From contig NZ_JAFBEC010000002.1 of assembly GCF_016908595.1 (NCBI RefSeq), forward strand, positions 372,001 to 436,000: 64,000 nt of DNA, given 5' to 3'. This document shows positions 54,982 through 63,708 of the stretch, piece by piece. How positions within the stretch are numbered: the stretch's first letter is position 1; each line of letters begins with the position of its first letter. Below the pieces are notes generated by a model that had not been told where the DNA came from, made no database searches, and was given only the letters and a program-made list of their open reading frames with translations. The DNA comes from Geomicrobium sediminis. GTDB taxonomy: Bacteria > Bacillota > Bacilli > Bacillales > Marinococcaceae. Both the position numbers and the translations under genes were made by a program.

Positions 54982-56451
54982 TTAGCGTGTCTCTTGTCCA
55001 ACATACGGTGTGATGTCTACATTTAAGTTGTCCGCAAGGGTCTTTCCTAATTGTTCATCTGCTCGATACATGTTGCAAATGAGCTTCAAGACCACTTGTT
55101 CGTTCTTCACTTGACTCCACTCTTCGGTTAACGTACGAATAATTTGCTGTTGCTTCTCTGCATCAAAACCGCGATATAGTTCACCTGGTTGACGGAAGTC
55201 ATCGGCTTTTTCGGTTTTATTACGTCCAGCAACGGCGTTGTCAGGCAATGGTTCATCAAATTCTACTTGCTCATCTGACTCTTGAAGTCCCTCTTCACTC
55301 GGCTCATAGTTTACTGAACTTGTTGGTTGGAACTTCGGATTTGCCATTACACCGTTTTCAGTGTTATTGTTCGTTTGTGCAAATGGACAGTTAATCGGCA
55401 ATTGTAAATAATTCGCACCAATTCGGTAACGCTGTGTATCAGAATAAGAAAAAATCCGACCTTGTAACATTTTATCTTCTGAAGTTTGAATACCAGGAAC
55501 GAGAACGCCAGGGTTAAACCCAACTTGCTCAGTTTCAGAGAATACGTTCTCAGGGTTTTTATTCAAGATCATCGTACCGACATGCTCATAAGGAAAATCT
55601 TTCTCTGGCCAATCTTTGGTCGCATCTAAAGGATCAAAATAAAACGAATCCAAATCGGCTGGATCAAGGCGTTGAATGTATAATTCCCATTCTGGGTAGT
55701 CGCCATTTTCAATATGCTCGTATAAATCACGAGTCGCATGGTTAAATTCTTCTCCTTGAATCTCTTTCACTTCATCTGGTGACAACCCTTCAATGCCTGC
55801 TTTTGGGACCCAACGATACTTTACATACGTCGTATTCCCATGAGCATTAATCCACTTGAATGCGTGAACACTCGAACCACGAAGATGGCGATACGAACGT
55901 GGAATTCCTTCATCATTAAAGAGGTGAAGTTGCATGTTCGTAGACTCAGGGCTATTCGCCATAAAATCCCAATAGCGATTGGGATCTTGAAGATTCGTAG
56001 TAGGATCTGGCTTTAACGAGTGAATGACATCCGGAAACTTAATAGAATCTCGGATAAAGAACACTGGCAAATTGTTTCCTACGAAATCATAGTTTCCTTC
56101 TTCTGTATAAAATTTAATTGAAAATCCACGAGGATCTCGCAACGTCTCTGGAGAATGATGACCGTGAATAACTGTGGAAAATCTAGCAAATACAGGCGTT
56201 TCTTGACCTTCTTCTTGTAGAAAATGCGCTTTTGTGTAGCGTTTCTGGCTTTTCTTTGTAACAAACACGCCATGCGCACCGGCCCCACGTGCATGAACGA
56301 CACGCTCAGGTACTCTCTCGCGGTCAAAATGGGCAAGCTTTTCTACTAGATGATAGTCTTCAAGTAACGTAGGTCCTCGACTACCGGCAGTTCTTGAGTT
56401 TTGATTATCGCTAACAGGTACACCTTGATTTGTTGTTAAACGTTTTGACAA
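54982..56451 (-). CDS. Monofunctional haem catalase (KatA/KatX type)
   Basis: A 489-residue small-subunit catalase. The active-site histidine is in RVVHARGAGAHGVF (about residue 53), the distal asparagine in DFVGNNLPVFFIRD, and the haem tyrosine in RIFSYSDTQRYRIG. The start is TTG 56451 giving MSKRLTTNQG, because GGAGGGG lies 6 bases before it; the ATG at 56466 would place that site within the coding sequence. The N-terminal region TTNQGVPVSDNQNSRTAG is closer to B. subtilis KatX than to KatA in my recollection. No PerR box was found, whereas a sigma-B-type promoter is present, which fits general-stress control. Confidence 0.93.
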   Translation of the reverse strand: MSKRLTTNQGVPVSDNQNSRTAGSRGPTLLEDYHLVEKLAHFDRERVPERVVHARGAGAHGVFVTKKSQKRYTKAHFLQEEGQETPVFARFSTVIHGHHSPETLRDPRGFSIKFYTEEGNYDFVGNNLPVFFIRDSIKFPDVIHSLKPDPTTNLQDPNRYWDFMANSPESTNMQLHLFNDEGIPRSYRHLRGSSVHAFKWINAHGNTTYVKYRWVPKAGIEGLSPDEVKEIQGEEFNHATRDLYEHIENGDYPEWELYIQRLDPADLDSFYFDPLDATKDWPEKDFPYEHVGTMILNKNPENVFSETEQVGFNPGVLVPGIQTSEDKMLQGRIFSYSDTQRYRIGANYLQLPINCPFAQTNNNTENGVMANPKFQPTSSVNYEPSEEGLQESDEQVEFDEPLPDNAVAGRNKTEKADDFRQPGELYRGFDAEKQQQIIRTLTEEWSQVKNEQVVLKLICNMYRADEQLGKTLADNLNVDITPYVGQETR

Positions 56452-56534
56452 ATTAATCCCCTCCATGCATCTATCATGCTATGTTTATGGCAGGCACCGC
56501 TTAGGTGTCCACATAAGTTAGTATAAAGAACGAG

Positions 56535-56560
56535 ATACCCTTTATTTTTTTTTATAAAAC
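56535..56560 (-). promoter_or_regulatory. Sigma-B-type promoter of catalase
   Basis: On the minus strand GTTTTA (56560-56555) and GGGTAT (56540-56535) have a 14-base spacer and a perfect sigma-B -10 element. The coding start is about 85 bases downstream. Confidence 0.72.
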
Positions 56561-56669
56561 GTTTTAACGGATTGTTTTTTGAAAATGTCACACCTTCCTT
56601 GTATAAGAGGAAACGTAAAGTGTTATGATGGTGAAAACTAATAGATTTATTCCTAAGAGGTGAGAGGTT

Positions 56670-57368
56670 TTGGCTAAAAATCGTAAGCAAACAAAAACGA
56701 ACAAAGCCCCAATGAAATTTCTCGTAGCAATTACAGCATTACTCGTCGTTGTCATGGGGGCCTTACTTTTCGTCGTTAATAGTGATGGAGGCAGCAATTC
56801 GGCAAATGTTCACGAAGGGGCTCCACCAGTTGATGAACAACCGACATATGGGGATGAAAATGCGACAGTCTCTGTCATTGAGTTTGGAGACTACAAATGT
56901 CCGGCATGTGGAACTTGGGACCGCGATATATTCCCAGAGCTTCAAGCAGACTATCTCGACTCTGGTGACGTTTCTTATTCCTATGTGAATTACCTAGGTT
57001 TTCGTGAAGAATCATTAGTGTCTTCTCTAGCTAGCCACAAAGTTCATAATGATGCGAGCGATGAAGAATTTTGGGATTTCCACCATGAACTCATGCAAAC
57101 CGCTGGTGTACAAGGTTCAACAATCGGCATCGATGAAGTGCTTGCAATAGCGGAAGGAACAGCGCCTAGCGTTGATCAAGATGAACTCCGTGAATCCATC
57201 GAACAACAAGAATATATGTCCGAGATTGAGCGAGAGCATGAGATGATTGAAGAGTTTGATGTGACAGGCACACCGACAATCTTTATAAATGACGTTGAAG
57301 TTAGTGATCCGTTTGATTACGATGCAATCTCAGAAATTATTGACGAACAATTAGAGAATGCGTCATGA
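56670..57368 (+). CDS. bdbD: Thiol-disulfide oxidoreductase BdbD
   Basis: A 232-residue DsbA-like protein anchored by an N-terminal membrane helix (about residues 16-36). The active site is Cys77 and Cys80 in KCPAC, and the cis-proline loop is TGTPTIF. It introduces disulfides in secreted proteins, for example for competence. The TTG start has GAGGTGAGAGG before it. The next gene overlaps by 4 bases, and the mature domain is acidic. Confidence 0.88.
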   Translation: MAKNRKQTKTNKAPMKFLVAITALLVVVMGALLFVVNSDGGSNSANVHEGAPPVDEQPTYGDENATVSVIEFGDYKCPACGTWDRDIFPELQADYLDSGDVSYSYVNYLGFREESLVSSLASHKVHNDASDEEFWDFHHELMQTAGVQGSTIGIDEVLAIAEGTAPSVDQDELRESIEQQEYMSEIEREHEMIEEFDVTGTPTIFINDVEVSDPFDYDAISEIIDEQLENAS

Positions 57369-57778
57369 CTAGATCTTCAATTTTCCTTTATGTTGCTTGG
57401 GTGATCTCACTCATCGCAACAGGAGGGAGCCTGTTTTATAGCATCGGCTTAGGGTTTGTTCCTTGTGATATGTGTTGGTACCAACGCATCGCAATGTATC
57501 CGCTAGCGATTATTCTCGGTATCGCAACGTTCCGATCAGACTTTAACATCCGATGGTACGCATTGCCGTTTAGTATTATTGGAGCGGTCATGGCTGCGTA
57601 TCATTATGCTTTACAAAAGATTCCTGGTTTTGGGAGTGTAACCCCTTGTCAATCCGGAGTTCCTTGTAACGCTGAATATATGAACGTACTTGGATTTATT
57701 ACGATTCCGTTCCAAGCACTCGTTGCTTTTCTTTTAATTACTGTATTATTATTTTTAGCAAAACCGAAACACAACTAG
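57365..57778 (+). CDS. bdbC: Disulfide bond formation protein BdbC
   Basis: A 137-residue DsbB-like membrane protein with four predicted helices. The cysteine pairs are Cys34/Cys37 (CDMC) and Cys95/Cys101. It reoxidises BdbD and passes electrons to quinone. The overlap with bdbD shows the two are translated together. Confidence 0.9.
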   Translation: MTRSSIFLYVAWVISLIATGGSLFYSIGLGFVPCDMCWYQRIAMYPLAIILGIATFRSDFNIRWYALPFSIIGAVMAAYHYALQKIPGFGSVTPCQSGVPCNAEYMNVLGFITIPFQALVAFLLITVLLFLAKPKHN

Positions 57779-57795
57779 AAAGGTAGGGGGCACAT

Positions 57796-58599
57796 TTGGC
57801 TCAACAACTTATAAAGGCATTCGTCATCACGTCCGCCTTGTTCGTACTTGCAAGTTGCGGAAATTCAGTTCAAGACGAGCCGTCCCCAGCTGATTCGACC
57901 GATGAGATTGATGAAGTTGAAGAACCAACACCTGAAGCAAGCGCCGAAACCGATCCGTGGTCAATCGACGCAGAGCATTTCACGCAAACAGAGACGGTTG
58001 ATGGACAAGAAGTCATTCAAAACCCAGATAACGTAGCCGTCCTCGTTAATTATGAGTACGCATTACCCGAAGGATATGAACCAGAAGACCTCGTCGTCCC
58101 AGACGTTACGTTTTCTTTTGACGAAGATGTCGAAAAGCGCTACTTACGAGAACCTGCAGCGATAGCACTTGAATCCTTATTTGAAGCTGCGGTTGAAGAC
58201 GATATTCACCTTTTTGCAGTGTCAGGATACCGTTCTTACGATCGTCAAGATGCCATCTTCTCAAACGCCGCAGCAGAACGAGGAGAAGACATCGCAAGTG
58301 AAACGATTGCTTATCCCGGAAACAGCGAACATCAAACCGGCCTAGCCATGGACGTGTCTAGTGAAAGCAATAATTTCTTACTCAGCGAAGCTTTTGGAGA
58401 TACCCCTGAAGGGCAATGGGTAGAAGAAAATGCACACAAGCACGGATATATTATCCGCTACGAAGAACATAAAGTTGATGTAACAGGCATTAGCTATGAA
58501 CCGTGGCACCTTCGTTATGTCGGCGAAGAAATCGCTACAATGATGGTTGAGCACGACTTAACATTAGAAGAGTTTTTCGAAAAAGCAACCGCAATCTAA
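57796..58599 (+). CDS. VanY-type D-alanyl-D-alanine carboxypeptidase lipoprotein
   Basis: A 267-residue lipoprotein: signal peptide with lipobox LASC, an acidic linker rich in Glu and Pro, then an M15B peptidase domain. The zinc/active-site motifs are SGYRSYDRQD, GNSEHQTGLAMDVS and EPWHLRYVG. It trims the terminal D-Ala of wall stem peptides outside the membrane (YodJ-like). The TTG start follows AGGTAGGGGG. It is 17 bases after bdbC and may be co-transcribed. Confidence 0.85.
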   Translation: MAQQLIKAFVITSALFVLASCGNSVQDEPSPADSTDEIDEVEEPTPEASAETDPWSIDAEHFTQTETVDGQEVIQNPDNVAVLVNYEYALPEGYEPEDLVVPDVTFSFDEDVEKRYLREPAAIALESLFEAAVEDDIHLFAVSGYRSYDRQDAIFSNAAAERGEDIASETIAYPGNSEHQTGLAMDVSSESNNFLLSEAFGDTPEGQWVEENAHKHGYIIRYEEHKVDVTGISYEPWHLRYVGEEIATMMVEHDLTLEEFFEKATAI

Positions 58600-58610
58600 A
58601 TTCGACAGCT

Positions 58611-58643
58611 CCCCCTCCAAAGTAGGCTTTGGAGGGGGTTTTT
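58611..58643 (+). terminator. Terminator of bdbDC-vanY
   Basis: Perfect 12-base arms CCCCCTCCAAAG and complement around TAGG, followed by five T. It lies 12 bases after the stop. Confidence 0.92.
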
Positions 58644-58756
58644 CGTTGAAAAGACGAGAAAAACTTGGTTCTGTAATTGTGTTTTTTACTCTTACTGCTG
58701 AATGAGAAGCTAGGAAGCAGGCTCTTAGGCTCGGCTGTCTACACATTGCGCCCCCG

Positions 58757-59164
58757 CTTGCTACACCCTTGCCCCCGCTTGCTACACTCCTGCCTCCGCT
58801 TGCTACACCCTTGCCCCCGCTTGCTACACTCCTGCCCCGGCTTGCTACACCCTTGCCTCCGCTTGCTACATTCCTGCCTCCGCTTGCTACACCCCTGCCT
58901 CCGCTTGCTACACTCCTGCCTCCGCTTGCTACACTCCTGCCTCCGCTTGCTACACTCCTGCCTCCGCTTGCTACACTCCTGCCCCGGCTTGCTACACCCT
59001 TGCTCTCGCTTGCTACACTCCTGCCTCCGCTTGCTACACTCCTGCCTCCGCTTGCTACACTCCTGCCTCCGCTTGCTACACTCCTGCCTCCGCTTGCTAC
59101 ACTCTTGCCCCGGCTTGCTACACTCTTGCTCCCGCTTGCTACACTCTTGCCCCGGCTTGCTACA
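58757..59164. repeat. Array of nineteen 21-bp direct repeats plus a partial copy
   Basis: The unit is CTTGCTACACTCCTGCCTCCG or a close variant, repeated 19 times head to tail without spacers (58757-59155), with a 9-base partial copy at the right end and a decayed copy at the left (about 58735-58756). The first 10 bases are nearly invariant; changes cluster at positions 11-13 and 17-20. Identical units occur in runs (three at 58904-58966, four at 59009-59092), a sign of recent local duplication. All six frames are open because 21 is a multiple of 3 and the unit has no stop. It is GC-rich compared with its surroundings. The flanks (58644-58756 and 59165-59273) hold no gene that I can support. 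Confidence 0.9.
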
Positions 59165-59177
59165 ACAATCCACAGAT

Positions 59178-59213
59178 CCAAAATTAAAAGCATCGCTCAT
59201 ATGAACGATGCTT
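59178..59213 (-). terminator. Terminator of the yugN operon
   Basis: On the minus strand AAGCATCG-TCAT and ATGA-CGATGCTT form a 13-bp stem with one mismatch and are followed by TTTTAATTTTGG. It lies between the small membrane protein gene and the repeat array. Confidence 0.65.
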
Positions 59214-59273
59214 ATTAACGACTGCTTATATTTTAAAGTTAACCTAAGTGAGGTGCTCCAACTCATCCCCGCC

Positions 59274-59429
59274 CTATAAAATAAGATCAAACACAGCCCA
59301 GCCAATTGCAGCGATGATGGCTACGAATAATGAACCGAGCACATTTTCTTTCTTTAGCTCTTTATGTTTACTTAAATCAATGAGGGTCCATCCGACAAAA
59401 ACGGCCGCGCCAAAAAGAATCGCTCCCAT
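59274..59429 (-). CDS. Small membrane protein, 51 residues
   Basis: A short gene with GGGAGAGG 5 bases before the ATG. The product has two hydrophobic segments (ILFGAAVFVGWTLI and LGSLFVAIIAAIGWAVF) joined by a charged loop KHKELKKEN. It starts 20 bases after the yugN stop and is therefore probably in its operon. No family recognised. Confidence 0.65.
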   Translation of the reverse strand: MGAILFGAAVFVGWTLIDLSKHKELKKENVLGSLFVAIIAAIGWAVFDLIL

Positions 59430-59449
59430 AGTACCTCTCCCTTGGACGA

Positions 59450-59854
59450 CTAATGAACGAGACGATTCTCGACTTCCTTTAAGATGAGAACACCGTCTCG
59501 GATGTACTTTTGATCGACATACGCATCTTTTTCCTCTGGTGCTGAAAACTGGTTATAGACAGCACTATAAGCGGTGATCCCATCGTGTTCAATTCCTGAT
59601 TCATATCGATGGGCTAGCAAGAACGGTTGCCCTAATTGTACTTCGGGGTTCCCTGAACCGATTTCACCTTGGATTGCCTTATAAGGAATCCTTAAAAAAT
59701 GATACGCTTCTCCAGAGTCGTCCATTTGATAATCGATATATCCGTGATCATAATCCCAATTGTCGCTCGTAACAAAGCCTAGTGGGTGTAGTTGTTTTTC
59801 TAAGTCGTGCATGTTTAGTGTTAAATCGGTAATGGCTGATCGCAGTTCAATCAT
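59450..59854 (-). CDS. yugN: YugN-like protein
   Basis: A 134-residue protein of the YugN family, function unknown. Typical segments are the N-terminal MIELRSAITDLTLNMHDLE and the central DHGYIDYQMDDSGEAYHFLRIPY. The start at 59854 follows AAAGGAGG with 7-base spacing; the frame extends 7 codons upstream into that site. It lies between pgi and a small membrane protein gene, as near pgi in B. subtilis. Confidence 0.82.
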   Translation of the reverse strand: MIELRSAITDLTLNMHDLEKQLHPLGFVTSDNWDYDHGYIDYQMDDSGEAYHFLRIPYKAIQGEIGSGNPEVQLGQPFLLAHRYESGIEHDGITAYSAVYNQFSAPEEKDAYVDQKYIRDGVLILKEVENRLVH

Positions 59855-59923
59855 GAAGCCGCCTCCTTTTGCCATTACCCTCCCCTAAACGTAGTCCATT
59901 TCATGCAAAAAATAAGACGGGAG

Positions 59924-61252
59924 TTATTCCCACAAACGCTTTTCTAATGTTTGTCGTTCTAATTCGTAACCTGGCTTCCCTAAAAGGGCAAACATGTTGC
60001 GTTTATAACTTTCAACACCAGGTTGATCAAATGGATTTACTCCGAGCATATAACCGCTCATCGCACATGCTTTTTCAAAAAAGTAAATGAGCGCACCTAA
60101 ATGCTTCGCATCTAAGGTATCTAATTCAATTAGACTCGTCGGCACTTGCCCATCAATGTGAGCAAGCATGGCTCCTTGAACTGCTTTTTGATTGATGTCA
60201 TGCAGCGATTTGCCTGATAAATAATTTAACCCATCCAAATCAGTTGCGTCGCTTGGGACATGTAACGTCTTCGTTTGTGAACGAATATTTAAGACGGTCT
60301 CAATCATTGTTCTCTGACCCTCTTGTACATACTGCCCGAGCGAGTGTAAGTCTGTTGTGTATTGAACCGAAGCTGGGAATAGACCTTTTCCGTCTTTTCC
60401 TTCACTTTCTCCGTACAATTGCTTCCACCACTCACTTAATTCATGAAGCTTCGGGTGAAACGTTGCTAATAACTCAATTGTTTTTCCCTTTTTGTAGGCC
60501 AGAGTACGAAAGGCTGCGTATTGATAAGCCTCATTTTGCTCCAAGTCATTCACGTCAAACTGTTTTTTTGCTTGTTCAGCTCCACGTAACAACTCAAGAA
60601 TATCGATTCCTGCAACAGCAATCGGTAAAAGTCCTACAGACGTAAGCACAGAATAGCGTCCACCAACATCATCAGGTACGATAAACGTATCATAGCCTTC
60701 GGTTTCAGCTAGTTCACGTAAAGCTCCCTTTTTGGCATCGGTCGTTGCAATAATGCGTTTGGATGCACCTTTATCGTAACGCTCTTCCATCCAACGTTTA
60801 ATAAATCGAAAGGCGATAGCAGGTTCTGTCGTCGTGCCAGATTTTGAAATCACATTCACATAAACACTACGATCTTGAAAAGCTTCAAACATGTCATTAA
60901 GGTAATCACCATCAAGATGTTGACCCGCAAACACGACTTCAGGTCCTAAATCGCTTCGTTTAAACGTTGGAGTTAATGCAGAAATAATTGCCTTCGCACC
61001 TAAATACGAGCCCCCAATTCCGACAACAATCAGTACATCCGCATTTTCTTTGATTTCATTTGCTTTTTCTTGAACTTGTTCCCACTCATCTTGATTGAGA
61101 TCAAGAGGTAAGTCGAGCCATCCTAAGTAATTTGCACCGACACCGGTTTGATTGTGAAGTTGCTCGTGAGCAATAGATAGGCTCGGTTTAAGTTGCTCAT
61201 ATTCATGCGACTTAATAAAAGAATCCGCGTATATGTTTGAGAATGTTATCAT
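59924..61252 (-). CDS. pgi: Glucose-6-phosphate isomerase
   Basis: A 442-residue enzyme of glycolysis and gluconeogenesis. VVGIGGSYLGAKAI (about residues 77-90) is the sugar-phosphate loop, VNVISKSGTTTEPA follows, and the second signature near the C-terminus includes GVNPFDQPGVESYKRN. TAAGGAGG is the ribosome site. It is expressed towards yugN 70 bases away. Confidence 0.96.
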   Translation of the reverse strand: MITFSNIYADSFIKSHEYEQLKPSLSIAHEQLHNQTGVGANYLGWLDLPLDLNQDEWEQVQEKANEIKENADVLIVVGIGGSYLGAKAIISALTPTFKRSDLGPEVVFAGQHLDGDYLNDMFEAFQDRSVYVNVISKSGTTTEPAIAFRFIKRWMEERYDKGASKRIIATTDAKKGALRELAETEGYDTFIVPDDVGGRYSVLTSVGLLPIAVAGIDILELLRGAEQAKKQFDVNDLEQNEAYQYAAFRTLAYKKGKTIELLATFHPKLHELSEWWKQLYGESEGKDGKGLFPASVQYTTDLHSLGQYVQEGQRTMIETVLNIRSQTKTLHVPSDATDLDGLNYLSGKSLHDINQKAVQGAMLAHIDGQVPTSLIELDTLDAKHLGALIYFFEKACAMSGYMLGVNPFDQPGVESYKRNMFALLGKPGYELERQTLEKRLWE

Positions 61253-61368
61253 ACGAAAACCTCCTTACTGATGTGGAAACAGTTCCCGCTTAAATCGTAC
61301 ATAACGAAACATCAAATTCATCACCCTATGTATGTACCTTAAGTGCGTACGATAGGAGGTGACGTTTG

Positions 61369-61599
61369 ATGAGCGGTTTACAACGTATTGCACTCATTTT
61401 AGTGATTATCGGTGCGATTAACTGGGGTCTTATAGGATTTTTTAGCTTTGACTTAGTGGCAGCAATTTTCGGTGGTCAATCTGCTGCTTTTGCCAGAGTG
61501 ATTTATGCAATCGTAGGTCTTGCCGGTCTATATAGCTTATCAATTCTCTTCAAGCCTAGTGAAGAGTTAGAGAGAAGCCCTGAGCCAGAAAGACATTAG
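61369..61599 (+). CDS. yuzA: DUF378 membrane protein YuzA
   Basis: A 76-residue protein with two predicted helices and the DUF378 core IGAINWGLIGFFSFDLVAAIFG (broken after the first helix). Function unknown. The ATG at 61369 is chosen because AGGAGGT ends 8 bases upstream; an in-frame TTG at 61366 is closer than usual. It is divergent from pgi and convergent with yugI. Confidence 0.85.
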   Translation: MSGLQRIALILVIIGAINWGLIGFFSFDLVAAIFGGQSAAFARVIYAIVGLAGLYSLSILFKPSEELERSPEPERH

Positions 61600-61621
61600 G
61601 GTATCATTAAACTTCTAAAAA

Positions 61622-61660
61622 AAACCCGGACTGCCGAAAAGCGAGGCGTCGTCCGGGTTT
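61622..61660. terminator. Bidirectional terminator yuzA / yugI
   Basis: AAACCCGGAC and GTCCGGGTTT arms around a 19-base loop containing a small inner stem (TGCC/GGCG-like). Runs of A and T lie on both sides. Confidence 0.85.
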
Positions 61661-61679
61661 AATTTATTGGGGTTGACAG

Positions 61680-62108
61680 TTATTTACGTGCTCTTTTGTT
61701 GAGGTCAGCGTGGATCTCGTTCGATTGCTTTAACCAATCTTTCAGCTTGTCTTCAAGAGTGTTGAACCCTTGATTCTTGTTGTTGTTGCTACTGAAATTC
61801 TTCGGTCCACGGTTGTTATTGTTACGTGGACGTTCGCTCCTTTGCTCAGACCCTTCAGGGGCAGGCTGAGTAGCACGAATGGATAAAGAAATCTTTCCAG
61901 AATCGCTATCAACGGACTTGACTTTAACTTTAACTTCTTCACCAACGGAAAGAACTTCGTTAATGTCTTTCACATAACCATGAGCGACTTCAGAAATGTG
62001 AACCAAGCCTTGGTTCTTCTCATCTAAGGCAACGAAAGCACCAAACGGCTTAAGACCGGTAATCTTACCTTCAACAATGCTGCCAACTTCGTATTGTGTT
62101 ACAGACAT
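61680..62108 (-). CDS. yugI: S1-domain RNA-binding protein YugI (general stress protein 13)
   Basis: A 142-residue protein: an S1 RNA-binding domain in residues 5-75 (GSIVEGKITGLKPFGAFVAL, QGLVHISEVAHGYVKD), then a polar low-complexity linker (RNNNNRGP, SSNNNKNQG) and a basic C-terminal helix. It associates with ribosomes in B. subtilis. A good promoter is just upstream. Confidence 0.9.
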   Translation of the reverse strand: MSVTQYEVGSIVEGKITGLKPFGAFVALDEKNQGLVHISEVAHGYVKDINEVLSVGEEVKVKVKSVDSDSGKISLSIRATQPAPEGSEQRSERPRNNNNRGPKNFSSNNNKNQGFNTLEDKLKDWLKQSNEIHADLNKRARK

Positions 62109-62141
62109 TCAAACATCCCCTAATCATTTATTAACTCATAA

Positions 62142-62170
62142 ATCATACCATAAGTTCACTAAACAGGCAA
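62142..62170 (-). promoter_or_regulatory. Sigma-A promoter of yugI
   Basis: On the minus strand TTGCCT (62170-62165) and TATGAT (62147-62142) with a 17-base spacer, about 35 bases before the start codon. Confidence 0.65.
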
Positions 62171-62258
62171 AGCGAAGTTAACGGTAAATGTTTCAAATTG
62201 CTAAATATAATTAGGAAGTAAGTCGATAAGGGGTATAAATCTAAGCAAGAAAAACCAG

Positions 62259-62288
62259 TTGACACGTAGAAGTTTTCTGAATTACTGT
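62259..62288 (+). promoter_or_regulatory. Candidate promoter of the NSS transporter gene
   Basis: A perfect TTGACA at 62259-62264; the best -10 is weak (TACTGT at 62283-62288, spacer 18). Confidence 0.4.
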
Positions 62289-62322
62289 TAAACGTATCAT
62301 AAAAAGGAGGTTTCTTACATAC

Positions 62323-63660
62323 ATGCAGCGAGATAGTTGGGGTTCAAGAATAGGGTTTGTATTAGCAGCAGCCGGTTCAGCGATCGGCCTCGGTACCGTT
62401 TGGCGACTACCCTACGTCGCCGGAGAGCAAGGCGGTGGACTTTTCTTTTTTATCTTTATCATTTTACTTATGACTGTCGGTACGAGTTTACTTCTTGCTG
62501 AGTTTGTACTCGGGCGTTCTACAAAAGAAGGCGCCATTGAAGCCTACCGAAAAATTGCACCGAAAGGGCAATGGCATTTAATCGGAATTATCGGGATGGT
62601 TGCTTCCTTCCTATTATTATCATTTTATAGTGTTGTTGGAGGTTGGATAACAACCTACTTCGTACGGAGCTTTACAGGGAATGTCACCAATCCACCAGAT
62701 GGTGATCATGCTGCCCTTTTTGAGCAAATTACTTCGAATCCATGGGAAGTAGGAATTGCACACCTTGCGTTTATGATTATGACCATTCTAGTCGTTCAAA
62801 TGGGAATCAAGAAAGGCATTGAAAAAGCAAGCATCTATATGATGCCCGCACTTTTTGTTATCTTCTTGATCCTTATGGTCCGTTCATTAACACTCGACGG
62901 TGCATATGAAGGTGTCGTTTACTTTTTACAACCTGATTTCTCAGCCTTAACAGGAGATACATTTCTCTTTGCACTCGGGCAAGCTTTTTTCTCATTAAGC
63001 TTAGGGGTTTCAGTAATGGTTACTTACAGCTCTTACCTTGATAAAAACGCGAGCCTTCCTTCTTCAGCATGGTCCGTTGTTCTACTCAGTGTATTGATTG
63101 CGATCATGGCTGGACTTGCGATATTCCCAGCGCTTTATGCATTTGATATGCCACCTGATCAAGGTCCGATGCTCATCTTTAGCGTCATACCTGCTGTTTT
63201 CGGTCAGCTTGCATTTGGGGAAGTATTCTTCTTTCTATTTATGCTCTTAATGCTATTTGCAACGTTAACCTCAGCATTCTCACTGATTGAGATTATCGTA
63301 ACGCCATTAATTCGTGGCAAAGAGTATTTGAGAAAACGCATGACATGGATTGTCGGCTTACTAATTTTTGCGATGGGGATTCCATCCAATTTATCTTACA
63401 GTTTACTTTCGGATACCTATTTCTTCGGTATGATTTTCTTTGATGCTGTTGACTACCTAGTTAGCAATATACTACTTCCACTCGGTGCGTTGCTCATTTC
63501 ATTATTCGTCGCATATAAGATGAAAAAGCCAGATCTTCGAGAGGAATTACTGCGTGGTAGTAAATTAGGAGACCGATTCTTCTCCATTTGGTTACTCATG
63601 ATTCGCTTTATCACACCATTTTGTATCATCGTCGTGTTCTTCTATTTAATCTTTGGTTAA
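62323..63660 (+). CDS. Sodium:neurotransmitter symporter (NSS/SNF) family transporter
   Basis: A 445-residue LeuT-fold symporter with about 11 or 12 helices. Helix 1 has the signature LAAAGSAIGLGTVWRLPY with the unwound glycine region for substrate and sodium; GQAFFSLSLGVSVMVTYSSYL is helix 6. It is presumed to take up an amino acid with sodium, in line with YhdH/YocR of Bacillus. AAAGGAGG precedes the ATG. Sodium coupling fits an alkaliphilic life style (inference). Confidence 0.9.
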   Translation: MQRDSWGSRIGFVLAAAGSAIGLGTVWRLPYVAGEQGGGLFFFIFIILLMTVGTSLLLAEFVLGRSTKEGAIEAYRKIAPKGQWHLIGIIGMVASFLLLSFYSVVGGWITTYFVRSFTGNVTNPPDGDHAALFEQITSNPWEVGIAHLAFMIMTILVVQMGIKKGIEKASIYMMPALFVIFLILMVRSLTLDGAYEGVVYFLQPDFSALTGDTFLFALGQAFFSLSLGVSVMVTYSSYLDKNASLPSSAWSVVLLSVLIAIMAGLAIFPALYAFDMPPDQGPMLIFSVIPAVFGQLAFGEVFFFLFMLLMLFATLTSAFSLIEIIVTPLIRGKEYLRKRMTWIVGLLIFAMGIPSNLSYSLLSDTYFFGMIFFDAVDYLVSNILLPLGALLISLFVAYKMKKPDLREELLRGSKLGDRFFSIWLLMIRFITPFCIIVVFFYLIFG

Positions 63661-63666
63661 CTAATT

Positions 63667-63708
63667 AAAAAACCAACCCTCTTCACTTAAGAAGACGGGT
63701 TGGTTTTT
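63667..63708. terminator. Bidirectional terminator NSS gene / alaT
   Basis: AAAACCAACCC-TCTTC and GAAGA-GGGTTGGTTTT arms with one bulge around a 6-base loop, T-runs on both sides. It includes the last codons of the aminotransferase gene. Confidence 0.88.

Noticed and set aside
56461-56669. PerR box between catalase and bdbD
   Set aside because: No sequence resembling TTATAATnATTATAA is present.
58757-59164. CRISPR array
   Set aside because: Repeats are contiguous with no unique spacers, and no cas genes are in the window.
58739-59305. Long open frames over the repeat array giving heptapeptide repeats (SVASGGR or CSKRRQE on the minus strand, LLHSCLR on the plus strand)
   Set aside because: All six frames are open because the 21-bp unit lacks stops; no frame has a ribosome site with a convincing start, and the frames run into flanking sequences and over the small membrane protein gene.
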